Shown here piece after piece: positions 6,786-12,808 of a stretch of DNA of 12,808 nt. This DNA is from CF-161 sp035259145 (GTDB taxonomy: Bacteria > Chloroflexota > Dormibacteria > Dormibacterales > Dormibacteraceae), in assembly GCA_035259145.1 (NCBI GenBank), contig DATFWQ010000302.1, forward strand, positions 1 to 12,808, given 5' to 3'. The position numbers were made by a program, and so were the translations under genes. Position 1 is the first letter of the stretch; every line of letters starts with the position of its first letter. The notes under the pieces were generated by a model that worked only from the letters and a program-made list of their open reading frames with translations, searched no databases and was not told where the DNA came from.

Positions 6786-7265
6786 ATGAACAGTTCTGAT
6801 TCTGCACGATTCGAACGAGCGTACGCAACCATCTGGATGGCCCTGCATCGCGGCGACGAGCCCGACCTGTCTCAGCACGAGCGCCAGCTGCTACACCACG
6901 TACCAGCTGGCGGTGGCGTCGAGCTCAAGCACATCGCCTGGCACCTCGCCCTGCCCAAGAGCACCGCGTCGGCGCTTGTGAAGGACCTGGAGCGCCGTGG
7001 CTTCGTGACCCGCCGGCGCGACCCCCGTGACGAACGCCGCCTCGCGATCACCCTTACCCGCAAGGGCCTGGAGCGGGTGGCGGCCGACTCGGTTCTCGAC
7101 GTGCGCGGCCTTCAGGCAGCGCTGGCAGACCTGTCTTCGGAAGAGCGTCGAGCCCTTCTCGAGGCTATCGAGAAGCTGGCGGACTCGGCGAGAACGCGGC
7201 CCCAAGAGCCCAGGGCACGCAACCGTCAGAGCCCGTACAGCCCGGTGAACTTCTCAGCTACGTAG
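6786..7265 (+). CDS. MarR-family transcriptional regulator
   Basis: This is a DNA-binding repressor-type protein of 159 residues. The winged helix is clear: ELKHIAWHLALPKSTASALV is the HTH with recognition helix, then KDLERRGFVTRR and DPRDERRLAI, the wing with the D-x-R-D-x-R-R signature of MarR. Flanking helices provide the dimer interface. ATG 6786 is chosen; GTG 6777 in frame would add three residues, and neither has a strong Shine-Dalgarno. The gene diverges from the SRPBCC gene with only 41 bp between starts, so it probably represses that gene and itself. Its last 40 bp overlap the 3' end of the oppositely oriented M32 peptidase gene, and the corresponding C-terminus looks unstructured. 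The inducer is unknown. Confidence 0.85.
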   Translation: MNSSDSARFERAYATIWMALHRGDEPDLSQHERQLLHHVPAGGGVELKHIAWHLALPKSTASALVKDLERRGFVTRRRDPRDERRLAITLTRKGLERVAADSVLDVRGLQAALADLSSEERRALLEAIEKLADSARTRPQEPRARNRQSPYSPVNFSAT

Positions 7266-8781
7266 GCGATCCACGGCTCGGCCGTGATGGGACTACCGGT
7301 GGCGCGCTCTACGAGCTCGTCCGGAGTGAACTTCCTTCCATGCTGGTGCACGTGCTCACGGAGCCAGCCGAGCAGCGACGCGAACTCGCCTGCCTCGAAC
7401 TGAGCATCCAGCCCCGGCAGATCCTTGCGCGCCGCCGCTATCAGCTGAGCGCTTATCAGGTTGCCCAGCGAGTACCCGACAAACCCGCCCAGGGTGCCGG
7501 TCCAGTGGATGTCCTGCAGGGGGCCCTCTCGATCCGCGGGTGGCTCCAGCGCGAGGTACTCGCGGACCCTCGCGGCCCAGGCTTCTGGTACGTCCGCCAC
7601 GGCCAGGCGCCCGTCCAGCAGGTCGTTCTCGATCTCGAACCGCAGCAGTACGTGCAGGTTGTAAGTCACCTCGTCGGCGTCGACGCGGATATAGGACGCC
7701 CGCACAGCGTTACAGGCGCGCCAGAATGCCTCCGCATCCACATCCTCGAGCGATTCCGGGAAAGCCCCTCGCAGCCGCGGGTAGAGCCACTCGTAGAAGG
7801 GGCGGCTCCGACCCACCATGTTCTCCCAGAGGCGAGACTGGGACTCGTGCACCCCCGGCGAGGCTCCCCTCGACAGGGGCGTCCGGTCGAGGGACCGGGG
7901 CACGCCCTGCTCGTACATCGCGTGCCCGGCTTCGTGGATCGAAGAAAGGAGGCAGGAGTCGCGAAATGTCGGTCCGATGCGCGTGGTCAAACGGACGTCA
8001 CCCGGTCCGAACGAGATGCAGAAGGGATGCACCGAGAGGTCCTGCCGGCCACGTTCCAGGTCGTATCCGAGGTGAGCGATGGTCTCGCGGGCGAGCTCGA
8101 CCTGCCGCCGTTCATTGCAAGGCCGCGCCATCACCGAGCCGTCCACCCGGTCGCGATGCCGGTCGATGGCGTGAACCAGGGGCACCGTTGCGGCCTTGAT
8201 CCTGCTGAAAAGCTCCTCCACGCGGGTGGTGGTGAGGCCCGGCTCGGTGAGCTCGATCAGCGCGTCGTACGGCCGCTCCTCGTAGCCCAGTGCATCGGCG
8301 AGCCGCCGCGACAGGTCGACCGTCACCTGCATCGCCGGCACAAAAAGCGACCAGTCGGAGCGCTCCCGCGCGTCCTGCCAGACTGGCCGAGCCGTGGCGG
8401 CGGCACGCGCCATCTCCGAAACAAGGTCAGCCGGCACCTTCACCGCCTGCTCGAAATCCCGCCGCGTCACCCGGAGCAGGCTGGCTTCGTCCGATTCCGA
8501 GGGCATGCCTTCGACCTCGCCACCGGCACTATCGAGCAGGCGCGCGACTTCAGATGACGTGAAGCGCTCGTGCGCGAGGCGGCTCAGGGTCGCCAGCTGA
8601 TTGGCGCGGTCCTCGACACCTCCCGGCGGCATGTTGGTCTCCTGGTCCCAGATCAGAACCTCAGCCGCGCGCTCGAGGTCTGCGACCTCACCCAGCACCT
8701 CCCGCAAGCGCTCGAGCCCGGGGCCTCCGCGAAGCGCAGGACCCTCGTGTTGCGGTACGCGGCTTGCCGCGGGCATAGCTG

Positions 8782-8785
<4 letters not shown>
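7226..8785 (-). CDS. M32-family zinc metallocarboxypeptidase (carboxypeptidase Taq type)
   Basis: This enzyme removes C-terminal amino acids from peptides and acts in the cytoplasm; no signal peptide is seen. At 519 residues it has the family's usual length of about 500. The zinc site is HEAGH (284-288) with the third ligand probably E314 in HESQSRLWEN (313-322). Other M32 motifs are HPF (253-255), DVRLTTR (263-269), the segment IRVDADEVTYNLH (366-378) and DIHW (425-428). WDQETNMPPGG (46-56) is the conserved N-terminal motif. The start codon overlaps the uvrA stop as ATGA, which implies translational coupling to uvrA; an in-frame ATG at 8776 is an alternative. The 3' end overlaps the convergent marR-like gene by 40 bp. 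A functional link to DNA repair is not evident. Confidence 0.94.
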
Positions 8786-11664
<2,879 letters not shown>

Positions 11665-11892
11665 CAGCTCTGTCTCTCAGTTAAGTAGATGATGAAGCGC
11701 TGGCGGGTGGGGACCCGGCGGCCGTCGCAGCCCCCGATGCGAGAGCCGGCGGCGCCGGTTTCGGCCGGAATGCAGCACTGTAGCAACTGCTTGCGGCGCC
11801 CCGCCTATTCTCCCGTCCGCCCGGAAGTTCACCTCGAGGTCGAAGGGAGCGATCGGCGTGGCCCACTACTCTTCCGGCGCGCTCCACCAGGT

Positions 11893-11906
11893 TGGACATC
11901 TGTTCG
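11893..11906 (-). promoter_or_regulatory. LexA-like (Cheo-type) box upstream of uvrA
   Basis: The minus strand reads CGAACAGATGTCCA. It matches the Gram-positive LexA consensus CGAAC-RNRY-GTTYG at 12 of 14 positions, with mismatches in the last half-site. It lies about 228 bp ahead of uvrA, a known SOS gene in many Gram-positives, but this is farther upstream than typical operators. It could be chance. Confidence 0.3.
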
Positions 11907-11960
11907 CACCATTGTCGCCGCACGGACCCTCCGACTGCCAGCGGAGTCCTGCGCCGGTTA

Positions 11961-11975
11961 TTGAACATGTTCGAT
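11961..11975. promoter_or_regulatory. Palindromic operator candidate 1
   Basis: TTGAACATGTTCGAT contains the perfect 10-bp palindrome GAACATGTTC (GAAC-N2-GTTC). A second near-identical site lies 44 bp downstream (12005-12019), about four helical turns, on the same face of the helix. Both are upstream of the plus-strand membrane protein gene. The 2-bp centre differs from the 4-bp centre of the LexA consensus. Confidence 0.5.
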
Positions 11976-12004
11976 ATTGCCGCTGTTGGCGTAGTAGACT
12001 GGGG

Positions 12005-12019
12005 TTGAACACGTTCGAA
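12005..12019. promoter_or_regulatory. Palindromic operator candidate 2
   Basis: TTGAACACGTTCGAA has the GAAC-N2-GTTC core of the site at 11961-11975. It runs directly into the tandem repeat at 12013-12041 and ends 38 bp before the membrane protein start, a suitable place for a repressor to block transcription. Confidence 0.5.
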
Positions 12020-12041
12020 GATTGTCTGTTCGAAGATTGTC
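12013..12041 (+). repeat. Tandem 15-bp repeat in the 5' leader
   Basis: GTTCGAAGATTGTC occurs at 12013-12026 and 12028-12041, one base apart. A related GTTCGA-T-ATTG lies at 11969-11979. The repeats carry the GTTCGA half-site of the neighbouring palindromes and end just before the Shine-Dalgarno, so they may extend an operator array or form part of the mRNA leader. Confidence 0.6.
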
Positions 12042-12044
12042 CGC

Positions 12045-12050
12045 AGGAGG
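12045..12050 (+). promoter_or_regulatory. Strong ribosome binding site for the small membrane protein gene
   Basis: AGGAGG sits 7 nt ahead of ATG 12058. It decides this start over the upstream in-frame candidate at 12022 and is the best Shine-Dalgarno in the window. Confidence 0.8.
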
Positions 12051-12057
12051 GCCTAGC

Positions 12058-12459
12058 ATGGATCTCAGGCTCGTCGAATACGTTCTCTATCTGACCGTCA
12101 GCATCTGTCTGACCGTCTGGGTGGGTAGGGCGCTTCAGCAGAACGGACGCCAGTTTCTGGCTGAGGTGCTGACGGACCGGGCCCTCGCGGCCTCCCTCAG
12201 CCGGCTACTCGTCGTCGCCTTCTACCTCGTAGCACTGGGCGGCGTCGCGCTGCTGCTGCAGGTGGACGTCGCGCTCACATCGGCCGCAGACGTCATCAGG
12301 GCGGTCGCCACCAAGGTCGGCCTCGTGCTTCTCCTGCTTGGAGCCCTCCACCTGATCGCCATGCTGGCCCTCCACCGCATGCGAGGGCGAGCTCCCGTGG
12401 CGGCCAGGCGGCCGGCCGACCACGAGCGTTTAGCCACTCTGGGCGAGGCCCTCCGTTAG
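12058..12459 (+). CDS. Small three-helix integral membrane protein, function unknown
   Basis: This protein has 133 residues, with probable membrane helices at about 6-24, 50-68 and 86-106 and a basic, probably cytoplasmic tail (HRMRGRAPVAARR). The patterns GRALQQNGRQFL, SRLLVVAFYLVALGGVALLL and ATKVGLVLLLLGALHLIAML resemble a family of small uncharacterised membrane proteins I associate with high-GC Gram-positives; no function is established. The start is fixed by AGGAGG at 7 nt; the frame opens earlier, at 12022. Upstream is a cluster of palindromic and tandem repeats that may regulate it. Its TAG stop forms the left end of the inverted-repeat element 12457-12670, beyond which a tetR gene starts on the same strand. 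Confidence 0.8.
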   Translation: MDLRLVEYVLYLTVSICLTVWVGRALQQNGRQFLAEVLTDRALAASLSRLLVVAFYLVALGGVALLLQVDVALTSAADVIRAVATKVGLVLLLLGALHLIAMLALHRMRGRAPVAARRPADHERLATLGEALR

Positions 12460-12501
12460 AGGTGCGGCCGAAAAGCCCGACCGGACCTCTGGCGCCTATC
12501 C

Positions 12502-12527
12502 ACCCCACGAAGCAGGCTTCGTGGGGT
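12502..12527. repeat. Hairpin unit 1 inside the inverted-repeat element
   Basis: ACCCCACGAAG (12502-12512) and CTTCGTGGGGT (12517-12527) form a perfect 11-bp stem with loop CAGG. The 5' arm and the sequence following the 3' arm recur in the unit at 12566-12592, so the two are copies of one module. It may also terminate transcription from the membrane protein gene, though no T-run follows. Confidence 0.6.
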
Positions 12528-12565
12528 CCCCGGATGCGGCCCGCCTTTCCCCGGGCCATCTCCCA

Positions 12566-12592
12566 CCCCACGAAATCTTCGATTTCGCGGGG
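12566..12592. repeat. Hairpin unit 2 inside the inverted-repeat element
   Basis: CCCC-A-CGAAATC (12566-12577) pairs with GATTTCG-C-GGGG (12581-12592): eleven pairs, one A-C mismatch and loop TTC. It shares CACCCCACGAA with unit 1, 63 bp upstream, while the top of the stem differs, so the stem has been kept despite sequence change. Confidence 0.6.
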
Positions 12593-12671
12593 ACCCCGAG
12601 TCGGCGGCCCGGGCGCATTCGGACCACCTGGCCACCACATGCCTCGGCCGGGTTTCCGGCCGCACCTCTAG

Positions 12672-12808
12672 ATGGCGCTGGGCGCCCGAACGGATCGGGG
12701 CGAACACACCCGGACCGCGGTCTTCACGGCCGCGCTGGAGCTGTTCCGCGAGCGCGGCTACGAGGCCACGACCATGCGGGCGATCGCGGGGCGAGCGGGG
12801 GTCTCACT
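12672..12808 (+). CDS. TetR-family transcriptional regulator, N-terminal part (cut by window edge)
   Basis: The first 45 residues of a TetR-type repressor are present. The DNA-binding domain begins with TRTAVFTAALELFRERGYEA (about 14-33), followed by TTMRAIAGRAGVS, the first helix, turn and recognition helix region typical of TetR_N. The ligand-binding domain lies outside the window, so neither inducer nor target can be inferred. The ATG at 12672 directly follows an in-frame TAG (12669-12671), so no longer start exists nearby. No Shine-Dalgarno is visible because the preceding bases are the right arm of the 12457-12670 inverted repeat; folding of that element could therefore affect translation. 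It may share a transcript with the small membrane protein gene 212 bp upstream. Confidence 0.85.
   Translation, partial: MALGARTDRGEHTRTAVFTAALELFRERGYEATTMRAIAGRAGVS

Larger units (their letters stand above)
12457..12670. mobile_element. 214-bp inverted-repeat element with TA ends (MITE-like or structured RNA)
   Basis: The two ends are perfect 14-bp inverted repeats, TAGAGGTGCGGCCG (12457-12470) and CGGCCGCACCTCTA (12657-12670), with further partial pairing inward (AAA near 12472, TTT near 12653). Both ends start in TA, as expected for insertion of an IS630/Tc1-type non-autonomous element, which duplicates TA. The left end supplies the TAG stop of the membrane protein gene and the right end abuts tetR. 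No transposase is encoded. The interior has two strong hairpins (12502-12527, 12566-12592). Each outer arm can alternatively form a local hairpin: 12458-12467 with 12481-12490, and 12645-12651 with 12656-12662. A structured transcript, such as a terminator or attenuator ahead of tetR, is the competing reading. Confidence 0.45.

Noticed and set aside
11681..11968. 95-codon minus-strand frame upstream of uvrA
   Set aside because: Low-complexity Ala/Pro/Arg sequence without a Shine-Dalgarno, and its ATG lies inside the palindrome at 11963-11972. Treated as regulatory spacer.

Overview
The window is high-GC bacterial DNA, densely coded, with GTG/TTG starts likely for some genes and small overlaps between neighbours. 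Gene content and style (UvrA and UvrC close together on one strand, a STAND-LuxR regulator, a two-domain fatty-acyl reductase-like SDR, a small membrane protein of a type I associate with high-GC Gram-positives) suggest Actinomycetota or a related high-GC soil lineage such as Dormibacterota or Chloroflexota. No rRNA or other clade marker is present, so this placement is tentative.

Layout, left to right. (1) 1-194: N-terminal end of uvrC, minus strand. (2) 195-750: no convincing gene. It holds two diverged copies of a structured repeat of about 155 bp and, between them, a pair of 18-bp direct repeats that form small hairpins. (3) 751-3502, minus strand: an alpha/beta hydrolase followed 10 bp later by a two-domain SDR fusion resembling fatty acyl-CoA reductases; a probable two-gene lipid-metabolism operon. 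(4) 3503-3787: spacer with a strong 11-bp perfect hairpin, probably the terminator of the regulator upstream. (5) 3788-6121, minus: large STAND ATPase/LuxR regulator. (6) 6274-6744 minus and 6786-7265 plus: SRPBCC protein and MarR regulator, divergent over a 41-bp gap. (7) 7226-11664, minus: uvrA translationally coupled (ATGA) to an M32 metallocarboxypeptidase. (8) 11665-12057: long regulatory spacer with a LexA-like box and a cluster of GAAC/GTTC palindromes and repeats. (9) 12058-12459, plus: small three-helix membrane protein. (10) 12457-12670: a 214-bp hairpin-rich element bounded by perfect 14-bp inverted repeats beginning and ending in TA. (11) 12672 to the edge: start of a TetR regulator.

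How the parts fit: uvrA and uvrC encode two components of UvrABC nucleotide excision repair. From general knowledge of actinobacterial gene order these lie near each other; here about 8.6 kb of regulators, lipid enzymes and a peptidase lies between them. The most unusual material is non-coding: the paired structured repeat ahead of uvrC, the TA-flanked inverted-repeat element between the membrane protein and tetR, and the operator-like cluster ahead of the membrane protein. No defence system, phage gene, transposase or CRISPR array is visible. The coding genes are of ordinary families.
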